This document shows, piece by piece, positions 9,201 to 17,426 of a DNA stretch of 18,879 nucleotides. Positions within the stretch are counted from its first letter, which is position 1; every line of letters starts with the position of its first letter. The translations under genes were made by a program, and so were the position numbers. Source of the DNA: Podochytrium sp. JEL0797 (lineage: Eukaryota; Chytridiomycota; Chytridiomycetes; Chytridiales; Chytriomycetaceae); contig JADGJG010000471.1 in assembly GCA_027596195.1 (NCBI GenBank), positions 1-18,879 of the forward strand. Reading direction: 5' to 3'. The notes below the pieces were generated by a model. The model ran no database searches. It saw only the letters and a program-made list of their open reading frames with translations, and was not told the origin of the DNA.

Positions 9201-9309
9201 GTATTTTGCCGAGTGATTGTGTGTGAATACGCGTGCGTGATTGTCGCGCGTCTTTTCGAGAGATTGATTCCGTTTCCCTCCCGCAACTCGCGCCACGACA
9301 GCGCATCGC

Positions 9310-9408
9310 GAGATTCAATCCGCATTCGAATTAACCGCTTCTTCTCCCACCGTGCCAGTGTATCGCGTCATCTCCTCCACCTAGGTTTCTTTCCATCCAC
9401 GTGTCCTT
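9310..9408 (+). repeat. Degenerate ~100-bp direct repeat, copy A
   Basis: It starts with 22 bp (GAGATTCAATCCGCATTCGAAT) that is identical in the second copy at 9532-9631; the rest aligns with substitutions and few gaps. The start-to-start spacing is 222 bp. The origin is probably a local duplication. Confidence 0.75.
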
Positions 9409-9531
9409 TCCACTTTATCGATAAAGGCCAGTATCAACACGTGAGTGTTGTTTGACGGCGGGTTTGGGATCGGAGTGGGGTACGCGTTCACGCCGTGCGT
9501 GTTTCGCGAAGCGAGAGAGAGCATGTATCGA

Positions 9532-9631
9532 GAGATTCAATCCGCATTCGAATGGATTGATTCTTTTCCCACCTTACCAGTGTCTTCGCGTCGTCTCCTC
9601 CAACTGCGTTGATTTCCATCCATGTGTCCTT
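9532..9631 (+). repeat. Degenerate ~100-bp direct repeat, copy B
   Basis: It pairs with 9310-9408. Shared blocks include the first 22 bp, the central CCAGTGT, TCTCCTCCA and TTTCCATCCA. Confidence 0.75.
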
Positions 9632-9745
9632 CACCAGATAACTCAACTTTCTCGAAAATTGTGGAAGAGGGAGGCGAATTCGATTTCCATGGTAAAATTC
9701 GTTTCTTTCCCTCCTCAACACAACTCTCTGCCCTTGCTTAACGCG

Positions 9746-10009
9746 TGTTTCAAAACTGACCCAGACAAAAAGCATACCGACCCCACCCCACTCCCCCTCG
9801 ACACCCCCTCACCCCGCGCCGAATCCTTCCCACCAACCCAACCCTTCATCCAAGCCATACTCACGAATCTCGGGCCATTGCACGTGGACCGCTGTCTCAG
9901 TTTGGGCTCGTGAATGGACAAATGGGGGTGGGTTGCGGGCCTATTTGGAGGGATTGGTGGATGAGGATTTGTTGGAGACGGAGGTGTGATTTGTTTGACA
10001 AAGAAATAA
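9746..10009 (+). pseudogene. Relic of an APC2-like cullin C-terminal winged-helix domain
   Basis: One frame encodes a Pro-rich linker followed by FIQAILTNLGPLHVDR. This matches the start of the APC2 C-terminal domain (YIQAMLTNL...LDRI in animals). After a shift at about 9903, a second frame gives GLRAYLEGLVDEDLLE, and after a further shift near 9977 a third gives DGGVICLTKK and then a TAA at 10007. The order (helix, QELQGYL-like helix, GGVYRL-like wing) is that of the winged helix that binds E2 in the anaphase-promoting complex. The segment between the first and second parts is several residues too short. With two frameshifts and a deletion, and no upstream cullin domain visible, this is a pseudogene fragment. 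Cullin winged helices from other families are the main alternative. Confidence 0.5.
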
Positions 10010-10016
10010 GAGCGAT
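9973..10016 (+). repeat. Imperfect direct repeat, copy 1
   Basis: The end of the APC2-like relic resembles 10075-10124. Both contain TTTGTTTGA, then AAGAAATAAGA, then a CGAT. A tail segment appears to have been duplicated about 100 bp downstream. Confidence 0.5.
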
Positions 10017-10074
10017 GGGATTAAGAAATCGACCCCCCACTCCCACAAGATTCTCCTGAATCCCTTCGCAGAAT

Positions 10075-10124
10075 TGTGGAGAGGAAGAGGGATGTGTTTT
10101 GTTTGAGGAAGAAATAAGAACTGC
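10075..10124 (+). repeat. Imperfect direct repeat, copy 2
   Basis: It pairs with 9973-10016 and lies in sequence with no gene. Confidence 0.5.
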
Positions 10125-10410
10125 GATCGAATGCGTTTCAACTGCGGGATGATTGGAGGAAAATGGTTCCTGAGTACACGTTTCGGGTTGAATTTTTGAA
10201 GGAAAGGTGATGTAAGATGGTGTGATTTGAATCTGGCTTAGAAGCTTCGTTTTAATTCCAATTTTCTGTATCAAAAGCAAATTTGGGAATTTGTCACCAA
10301 AAATGGCTTACGTAAATCTCCGGAAATGCAAGGCACAAAAGGAAATTGAAGTCTTTTTTGTCAGGTTCCTTCGCAGCATTTGATTCAAAACGCGTGCCCC
10401 TCTGAAAAAT
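10125..10410. other. Intergenic, upstream of the sensor gene
   Basis: No gene, repeat or clear promoter element was identified. Minus-strand open frames here are low-complexity Ser/Pro/Gln-rich and appear spurious. The stretch presumably contains the promoter of the gene starting at 10411. Confidence 0.4.
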
Positions 10411-12080
10411 ATGAGCTCCGGTGAAGCCCCCAAAGCGCCAACCTCCAAAGGGTTCCGCCCTCGCTTCTTTATGATAATGACGGCCTTCCTCGCGTTCTGT
10501 ACCGTGATTGTCGGTGTGCTCGGGTGGTAACATTGCTTGCGATCAATCCATCATCGCGATCGGAAAATCCCTCCGAATCTCCTGTGCATCTCCTGGGACT
10601 GACACTTCTTTCTTCTTGTTCAGGCAGCTGACCTTGAAAGCGGCCAAGCATAATCTCGAAGACCTTGTCAACGAGATTGAGCATATCATTTCCCACCAGA
10701 TCTCGGACTATCTTCACCAAGAAGTCCAAACTGTCGAGAAGCTGTCCATTATCCAAGCACGGTTTTTCGAGGTGCGTTGTTGCAAGCTACATAAATTTGA
10801 TCTAAAATTTTTTTTAGTCGAATCGATGGAGTTATTCAACGCCTCAACGTCAAAGCGAGATGATGCAGGACATGCTCGTTTTGTTGAATCAGTTTAAGGG
10901 GAACACGGCGGATATCTGGTGGTTCCCGTATCCTCTGGGATACAATATCGGCTATTATTATCCTCCCCAGAATCCTGGGCAACTTCTCTTTGTAAGTCGA
11001 AGCGATGATTGAGAGACAGATTTTTCGTTGGACGCGTTTATTGAAACGGCCCCATAGTGGAACCAAACCGACATGACCCAATATTCATGGATCTGTGACC
11101 CTCAAGGCAACCCCACTGGCGAACTCGCTATGAACAACACCTCCTTTGGCGATGGAACACTTCAAAACCCGGGAAACAATGAAACCCTTCAGAACGCACT
11201 CGACCTCGACTACACCAACAACACGTACTTTACTGTGACTGGAATTTATCCCTGGCAGGGTGGCATGTACAAAACATTTTTCCGGATCGCAGTCAACTCA
11301 GTGACCCAAGAAAAAATTGTTTTTGGCAACGACTGGACCATGTTTTATCTGTCGCAGCACTTGATGGCTCAATCAGAGAGTGTTCCGTACCAGTTGTTTA
11401 CGGGAATTATTGACGTGGCCAGCGGCGCGGTGTTGGCCATTTCTTCAAACGCGACGCTAGTGGATTCGAACGGAAACTCGGTGCCGTTGCCGCAAATCCA
11501 AGATCCGTTTACTCAAAACTTTGCAGAGTACTTGGATGCAGTGGTAGGATCGACAGGAAACTTGACAACACAGCTCTCGTACATTCTGCAAGAATTTACA
11601 CCTTCCACTGTAGATGAGCTCTTTATCGACCGCCGCTTCAACAATATCAACTGGCGCCTCAGTCTCTCCATCCTCGATATTGCGGGAGAAAAACACGTCC
11701 TCTGGGTCTTCCTCAACATTGACCAAGTCGAAAGCCAAGTCTCCAAGGTTTCCACACAAACCGGGATCATCGTCCTTCTGATTATCCTCGCTTTCCTCGT
11801 TCTTGGCTGGTTATTCTCCTTTGCCGTGTCGCGACAACTGCGTCTCGTGTCCATGCAGATTGGGTTGCTCAAGCAACTCAAGTTCAATGAAGTGTTGGAC
11901 AAGGAGAGTGGAATCAAGGCGAGATCGTTTGTGTATGAGTTGGCTGGGTTACAGGAAGCGTTTCACGAAATGGTGGGCGTGTTTGCTGCGACCATCAAGT
12001 CGAATCAGCAGATGCAGCGTGGACCCACGTCCTCGGTGCAAAAATCTCTGCAGCCTCAGTCATCGAGTGTGAAAAAATAG
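10411..12080 (+). CDS. Two-TM sensor with Cache-like ectodomain and HAMP-like segment, no output domain
   Basis: Exons are 10411-10526, 10624-10771, 10818-10991 and 11058-12080. Introns of 97, 46 and 66 nt have donors GTAACA, GTGCGT and GTAAGT. They join in frame to 486 residues. A cytosolic Lys/Pro-rich start leads to TM1 (about 19-40) and a long extracellular region of about 340 residues. That region begins with a helical dimerisation-like stretch, has many N-glycosylation sequons, and shows the Cache-like phrases NNTYFTVTGIYPWQGGMYKT and TGIIDVASGAVLAISS. TM2 (about 381-403) is followed by SRQLRLVSMQIGLLKQL and a helix like a HAMP and signalling helix. In chytrid fungi this architecture usually continues into an adenylate/guanylate cyclase or kinase. 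Here the frame ends after a Ser/Gln-rich tail. The sequence downstream (12081-12224) encodes no catalytic domain. It may act as a partner or decoy receptor, or be a truncated paralogue. Architecture is well supported; function is inferred. Confidence 0.8.
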
Positions 12081-12224
12081 CCTTTCTTTTTCCTTTTTTT
12101 GGCATTTAAATGCATCGAAATGAGAGTACCTCGTTTGTCTACCTGGCGGGGGTGGCTGTGGGGTGGCACTCATTTTTGAATCTCCCGCAAAAAAAGATTT
12201 TCCGCAAGATCTCTCGCAACCTTC

Positions 12225-13905
12225 ATGGCCTCATCGAACGTCACTCTCACGGACTCAGACTCCCCCGTTGCTGCGGTCCTGCGCATGTTCTACATCGTGG
12301 ACCCCTATTCGACAACTTACACGAGCGTGGACATGCTTCCCGACTTTGTTGGCAAGGCCCAGCCCGTGTTCATTGGGTTTCTCCTCTTCGAAATGGCAAC
12401 CATCCTCGTTCTCCACTTGGTTCAGAAGCTACGTGGCACCACAAAGAGACTGCCGAACTTTCCTCGTTTGAATGACATGATTGGGTCCGTTGGAGCGGGG
12501 GTCCTGCAACAAACGTCGCAGCTCATGGCGGGAGATGTAGAATTGATTCTCTACATTGCAATTTATGAGCGCTGTGGGTTCTTAAAGCTCGATGAACGGT
12601 TCGATTTGGTTGTTTGGATTCTTGCGCTGCTCGGCGTGGACTTTTGTTATTATTGGGCGCATCGCGGTGCTCACGAGTTGAATGGTGGGTGGGCTGGACA
12701 CGTCAGTAAGTGCACCATTATGGCCTCCATCCAACATCCCATTGACGAATTTTCAATTTGTCAGCGCATCATAACAGTCAAGATTACAATCTCTCAACGG
12801 CGCTTCGACAATCCATGACTCAAATGTTCTTTACGCTCTTCTTTTATCTGCCCTTGGCGTTCTTTATCCCACCACCCGTGTTTGCCTTGCACAAGATGCT
12901 GAACGTGAGTTATTCCACAGTTGAAACGTGAACCTCATCCCATTCGCGTCAACAGCTCCTGTTCCAGTTTTGGATTCACACTGAAGTCGTTCCTCCTCTC
13001 GGATACCTCGAATACATTATCAATACTCCGAGCTCGCATCGCGTTCATCATGGCCGCAATCCTTATTGGTGAGCAAAATCTCGTTTCGAAGGCTCACCCG
13101 ACAAAAAAACTGACTCGACCCAATCAAAAGCATCGACAAAAACTACGCGGGAGTTCTCATCATCTGGGACATTCTCTTTGGCACCTACCAACCCGAGCTT
13201 CCCTCTGAACCAGTCATTTTCGGAATCACCCACAACATCAACACCTTCAACCCGCTCGTGATCCAATTCCACCACTCCCTCTCCATCCTTCGTAGTGTCG
13301 TAACCGCGCAATCCATCCGTGAAGCTTTCAACCGTCTCGTGATGGGACCAGGATGGACGCCCGAACAGCCTCACTTGCGACTCGGAGATCCGTCTGGGAT
13401 TCCACGCGTCCCGAACCTCTTGAAGACTCCCGACGCTGATATTGGATACTTCAACCCCGCTCTGATTTCCTCAAAGGGAGCTTCAAGTGGACTCGCGAAT
13501 GGGCTCGCCGCTGTTCACGTCACCTTGAGTTTTGTTTGCGTTTTGTTGTTCCAAATGTGGATCCAGATGAACCAGAGTTTGTTGTCCTGGAATGCGGTTG
13601 CTCTCGCTACAGGCGTTTGTGTGGTCGTGTTGACGAAAATTGGGTTCGTGCTGGATGGGGGGTTGGGAGACGCGCAGGGCGATTTTTTGATGTTTGATTT
13701 TGAGTGCCTCTGGGGGTTGGTTGCTTGGCCGTTGTTGGTGGATTATTATCTCGGTTTTTTGGTGGAGGGGGCTGTGGATGATCTTTTGCTTTGGGTGGTG
13801 CGAGCGGTTGTGCCGGTTGGTTTGTTGGCCTTGTTTTGCGCGACAGTTGCCGCCGGGCATCTGGGGGGAAAGAATGTCACCTCCGCCAAGCAAAAGGATG
13901 ATTAG
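12225..13905 (+). CDS. Alkylglycerol monooxygenase-like membrane hydroxylase
   Basis: Exons are 12225-12705, 12765-12904, 12956-13068 and 13131-13905. Introns of 59, 51 and 62 nt join them in frame to 502 residues. The protein belongs to the fatty-acid-hydroxylase superfamily of membrane di-iron enzymes. All three histidine clusters are present: HRGAH (H146, H150), HVTHH (H159, H162, H163) and HRVHH (H235, H238, H239). The stretches NSQDYNLSTALRQSM, FQFWIHTEVV and CIDKNYAGVLIIWDILFGTY are characteristic of alkylglycerol monooxygenase (AGMO, TMEM195), which cleaves ether lipids with tetrahydrobiopterin in the endoplasmic reticulum. Hydrophobic segments near 46-65, 106-145 and 176-200 and several after 345 fit a multi-pass membrane protein. 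A C-terminal KQKDD could be a di-lysine-like sorting tail, which is speculative. The substrate is inferred from family; a related sterol or sphingolipid hydroxylase is less likely because of the AGMO-specific motifs. Confidence 0.87.
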
Positions 13906-14335
13906 TTTTATGGTCTCATATTTGATAAATAGAATCTCATTGACTCTAAACTTTTCTTTTTGACACCAAAATCAGATTTACGTCACCAACCGAAGGGAGA
14001 GGAGCGCCACGAGACCAGCCAGATTCTGGCTTCCCGAAAATGAAGTTTTCCGAGTTCTGAGGAGTTCATGGGAAGTGACGCATCGACAACATCTTCTCTG
14101 GAGGGTTTCTGCAAATTCGTGGTCACGAACAACAGATTCCCGCGACTATGTTTATTATGCGATCAAATCCTATTCCAATGATGGATGGAAAGCTTTGGAG
14201 CTTTCCATCAAGCCCAAAACGAGTTTTAACTCAATCCTCCAATGGAATTAACACAGCTATCTCGAGATTTCCCGCTTCCGCCTCCCGTCTGAGGAAGTAT
14301 GTTTTATTTCGAAACCCAAAATCAACATCGATCGC
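13906..14335. other. Intergenic, with a perfect hairpin
   Basis: No gene was seen. A perfect 11-bp inverted repeat with a 4-nt loop lies at 14184-14209. A TTACGTCA motif at about 13978-13985 resembles a CRE/bZIP site. It probably holds the 3' end of the hydroxylase gene and the old promoter of the leucine-rich-repeat pseudogene. Confidence 0.4.
14184..14209. repeat. Perfect 11-bp inverted repeat, 4-nt loop
   Basis: Arms GATGGAAAGCT and AGCTTTCCATC flank TTGG. The role is unknown. It could be a palindromic binding site or an accidental hairpin; no T-run or second copy was seen. Confidence 0.8.
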
Positions 14336-15670
14336 ATGGACCCGCCAACTTCTCCTCCGCAGCCATCGAATGCTGAAGTCGTCACCCTCTTGACGCAACT
14401 GGCTTCTCAACTCAACCAAGTCACTACCAACCAGTCCCAACTTGCTGCCAAGAAAGCCTCGAATCGCAGTTCAAACAACAAGCTTTCTCAACCGATTCTC
14501 GCCTCGATGCCCTCGAGTCCGCAGTATCACTCAACCACCACCAACTCTCCCTCCAATTCCTCCGACTTCAGAACCCAACCAAGAAGTTCTTCACTCGTTT
14601 CGTTAATCTTCCTCCTGAGGATGCGCGTTTGATCCTAGCCTGGATCCACCCGCAGTCTGGAAACTCAGAGGCATCTCCCGCTCCTTCCTTTATATCATCG
14701 AATCCGTCTCCTTTGCCTCCCTCAACCTCCGCCTCATTCTGTCACTTCCCGACCCCACCATCACCAAATCACTCGAACCATCCGAACACGACCTCACATT
14801 CCTCGACAACTCTCCCGCTTCCTGCCAAGTCTCTTACTTTCGAATCCAATGGAACCACTTGAAGACAATCTGTTGGGGGATGGAGGAAAACGGGTACATC
14901 GTCAAAGAAATCCCGCATCCTCCCTCCATGCAGCTGTCAATTGTGATTGAATTGAAACATCTGGTCCGTTTGTCCATTGTCAGATGCAGTCTTGCTGGGC
15001 AAATGCCCGCCGAAATTGGAAACCTCGTCTCCGTCAAAGTGTTTTAGTTGTGTGACCGAAGGACCCATTCCCTCTTCGATTTCCAATCTCAAACGGTTGA
15101 CAGACCTGTCTTTGCGTGGATACCGACTGTCTGGTCCGACTCCCGTCGATTTGGGTCGCCTCTCCAATTTGATCCACCTCTGGCTGGGTGAAGACTGCTT
15201 TGCCAGCATCACTCGGCAGGCTCGCCAAACTCGAATTGTTGTGTATTGACCGCAACTCAATCACCGGGTCGATTCCACCTGAATGGGGCTGTCTCGAAAG
15301 CTTGAAATTCCTTGTTCTCAGTGGAAATGTGGTTGTATCCGGCTCCATTCCTGCTGAGCTTGGAAATCTAACCAATCTGCGAAAGCTGTATCTGGGTGAT
15401 TGCGGTTTGTCTGGAGGAATTCCGCGCGAGCTCGGTCGACTCGAAATATTGGAAGTGTTGGACTTGAACGGGAACGCGTTGCTGGTTGGGAAGATTCCCG
15501 TCGAGGTGGTAGCATTGGAGAGTTTATTGGAAGTGAATGTGCTTGGATGTCCAGGTGTTTCGTGTTCAGTGGAGTTTCGAGAAGGTGTCAGTGTGTTGAG
15601 GGAGGGACCGATATCAGTGGAAGCGGAAGGGGAAGTTGATTCGGAAGAAGAAAGTGCATTTGATGAATAG
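14336..15670 (+). pseudogene. Leucine-rich-repeat protein gene broken by at least four frameshifts
   Basis: An ATG at 14336 starts a Gln/Ser-rich coiled-coil-like segment. Coding quality then moves between frames: -1 near 14458, -1 near 14628 (inside TTT), +1 near 15040 and +1 near 15190. Read across these points, the protein has a region containing LPPEDA and AVWKLRGISRSFLYI, then six or more 24-residue leucine-rich repeats of the plant-like GxIP type (for example LAGQMPAEIGNL, GPIPSSISNLKRL, SGSIPAELGNLTNL, SGGIPRELGRLEIL), and an acidic tail EVDSEEESAFDE. Some residues are missing from the repeats at the last two breaks. An AATAAA follows at 15681. Four lesions in 1.3 kb argue for a decayed gene more than for assembly error. 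Such repeats bind other proteins; no partner can be named. Confidence 0.8.
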
Positions 15671-15680
15671 ATTGACATGG

Positions 15681-15702
15681 AATAAAATAACGAATCAATA
15701 AA
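15681..15702 (+). promoter_or_regulatory. Polyadenylation signals after the LRR pseudogene
   Basis: Two AATAAA hexamers, at 15681-15686 and 15697-15702, start 10 and 26 nt after the stop codon. Confidence 0.55.
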
Positions 15703-15746
15703 CGCTTATTGTAGTCCCTCAAAATAATGGGCTTCTCAGACGCGCT

Positions 15747-15930
15747 TTATTGAAACGGAAACAAAGACCTCCCCCGCTCCTCCGCCGCGAACGCGAGTAA
15801 CACTGGTTCCGAGAACACCATGCGGACGGATATTGGCGGCACGCTGTTAGATCGCGGGGTTTCAAATTGGCCTCTGGAGATTCGGAAGGCAATGGTGGCG
15901 TTGCGGAGGCAGCGGTTTAAAACGAAAAAT
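15747..15930 (-). CDS. Possible terminal exon of a minus-strand gene, unrecognised
   Basis: On the minus strand a frame ending PPISVRMVFSEPVLLAFAAEERG and then FPFQ stops at a TAA that overlaps an AATAAA signal, which is typical of a compact gene end. The frame is open up to about 16049 but loses coding character above about 15930, where a splice acceptor would be expected. A second minus-strand frame at 16027-16221 (containing DILDVFEPGETTTRGASEYN) is strongly hydrophilic and could be an upstream exon. No ATG or clean junction was found. Function is unknown and either frame may be chance. Confidence 0.25.
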
Positions 15931-16310
15931 GACAGAAAAATGAGCCGTTGGTGAAGATGGGTGTGGATCCGGGGATTTGAGAAACAAGCGCGGGATGTGT
16001 TAGGGGCTGTTGGACGCGAAAGTGTATTATTCAAGTGAGATGAATACATCCTTTCCTTTTTTCACTTGAGTAAATGACAATTTTTTTTTATCAGACGCGT
16101 TCTTTTTTGGTCCAGGGGCTTCGTTGTATTCAGATGCACCCCTGGTCGTTGTTTCCCCGGGTTCAAATACATCCAGGATGTCGTAAGTCGAATTTTCATG
16201 GCATGGAAGTGTCTTGACCAATCACAGAGTGCGAGATTACTCACGATTTTTTGGAATCAGCGATCAATCCGAAATCGATTGGATCAGCCAGCCTCCGAAA
16301 ATTTTCATTC

Positions 16311-16368
16311 TGATTCAAAATCCAAAACATCCAAAACGCCCCATTTTTGTCGTTTTGATTTTGAATCA
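16311..16368. repeat. Inverted repeat upstream of the heme oxygenase gene
   Basis: Arm 16311-16328 and arm 16352-16368 are reverse complements except for one extra base (TGATTCAAAATCCAAAAC against GTTTTGATTTTGAATCA). The loop is about 23 nt. It lies 85 to 142 bp upstream of the start codon and directly upstream of the TATA-like box. Confidence 0.8.
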
Positions 16369-16386
16369 AGCGGCGACGAAAATACG

Positions 16387-16394
16387 TATATATT
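16387..16394 (+). promoter_or_regulatory. TATA-like box of the heme oxygenase gene
   Basis: TATATATT lies about 60 nt upstream of the ATG at 16453, a spacing compatible with a short 5' leader. Confidence 0.5.
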
Positions 16395-16452
16395 CCGCAG
16401 TAGCGAGAGACCCCTGTCCTCTTCATCAAAACATCCAAGTTGCAAACACAAA

Positions 16453-17226
16453 ATGAGAATCGTCGACACCCTCCTCTCCCTCGTTGGCCTCCAACAACAA
16501 CCCGCCCTCTCCACCACCGAAAAGGCACCCGCCTCCCCAGACGCCGTCCTCTTCTCCGCCGCCGTCAAAGAAGAAACCAAAGAACTGCACAGAGCCGCCG
16601 AAAACGCGCCCCTCATCAAACTCATCTTCTCGGCACGCATTACGTGGCCGGATTACCTCAACTACCTCCTTGCCCTCCACCCCGTGTACGAAGCCCTCGA
16701 ATCCGCCATGGAACTCAACAAGAACCACCCCGTCGTGTCGCAGTTTTACTTTCCAAGAGAGTTGAACCGCACGGCGCGGGTCGAACAGGACATTCGCTTC
16801 TTGATGGAAAACCCGGACCAGAGTGTATACGAAGAAGCTCTCGCCACGGCGCGTGCGGGAGAGGCCGTGGAAGCGTATGTGTCGAGGATTCGTCAAGTTT
16901 CTGAAACGGACCCTACTCTTCTCATTGCGCACGCCTACTCGCGATACCTTGGTGATTTGAGCGGTGGTCAGCAGATTGCCAAGCGGATTCAAAAGTCGTT
17001 GGGGTTGGATGTAGGTTCCGGGTTGGACTTTTACGAGTTTCCTGACGTCGAGGACCATGTTGCGTTCAAGGACCAGTTCCGTGCGTTGATGGACCAGTTG
17101 GAGACAAATGCGTCGGTGCAGGAGGTTTTCAACAGGGAAAAGTTTTTGGAGGAGGCCAAGCTGACGTTTGTTTTGAACGTGGGCGTGTTCAACGAGTTGA
17201 TGCCACCCACCACCCAGGAGGAGTGA
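16453..17226 (+). CDS. Heme oxygenase, soluble, intronless
   Basis: The enzyme opens heme to biliverdin, carbon monoxide and ferrous iron. The frame gives 257 residues. The proximal heme ligand is H46 in KELHRAAEN. The family signature LLIAHAYSRYLGDLSGGQ spans residues 156-173; D168 in it corresponds to the distal Asp that organises water for oxygen activation in HO-1, and the adjacent glycines form the flexible distal helix. The C-terminus ends in PPTTQEE without the membrane anchor of animal HO-1, so the protein should be soluble or processed; residues 1-30 are not a clear targeting signal. The open frame extends upstream to 16198, but the ATG at 16453 was chosen because it follows a TATA-like box and gives the usual family length. 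It is the only intact gene here without an intron. Identity is near certain. Confidence 0.96.
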   Translation: MRIVDTLLSLVGLQQQPALSTTEKAPASPDAVLFSAAVKEETKELHRAAENAPLIKLIFSARITWPDYLNYLLALHPVYEALESAMELNKNHPVVSQFYFPRELNRTARVEQDIRFLMENPDQSVYEEALATARAGEAVEAYVSRIRQVSETDPTLLIAHAYSRYLGDLSGGQQIAKRIQKSLGLDVGSGLDFYEFPDVEDHVAFKDQFRALMDQLETNASVQEVFNREKFLEEAKLTFVLNVGVFNELMPPTTQEE

Positions 17227-17256
17227 TTCTTTGTTTATATATGTTGCCTCATGAAT

Positions 17257-17262
17257 AATAAA
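17257..17262 (+). promoter_or_regulatory. Polyadenylation signal of the heme oxygenase gene
   Basis: AATAAA lies 30 nt after the stop codon. A short tandem TCTTTATTGA repeat follows at about 17268-17289. Confidence 0.6.
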
Positions 17263-17426
17263 TACCTATTCTTTATTGATCTTTATTGATTTTTGTTGTT
17301 GTTTGGCTGCGGAAAAGGGCGGTTTGAAACCCGGCGGGTCCAAACGGCGCAGCAAGGGGTCCCCCCCAAAACCGACAAAAACAAAAACCCGAAAATCCTT
17401 CCGAAACCTCCGAATCAACCGCCACA

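Noticed and set aside
9897..10280. Minus-strand open frame of 127 codons
   Set aside because: Ser/Pro/Gln-rich composition from repeat sequence, antisense to the APC2-like relic, no ATG-context or family support.
15034..15678. Long minus-strand open frame (about 214 codons)
   Set aside because: Antisense shadow of the LRR coding; the plus-strand frames carry the conserved repeats.
16426..17058. Long minus-strand open frame (about 210 codons)
   Set aside because: Antisense to heme oxygenase, low-complexity Gly/Glu-rich, no family features.
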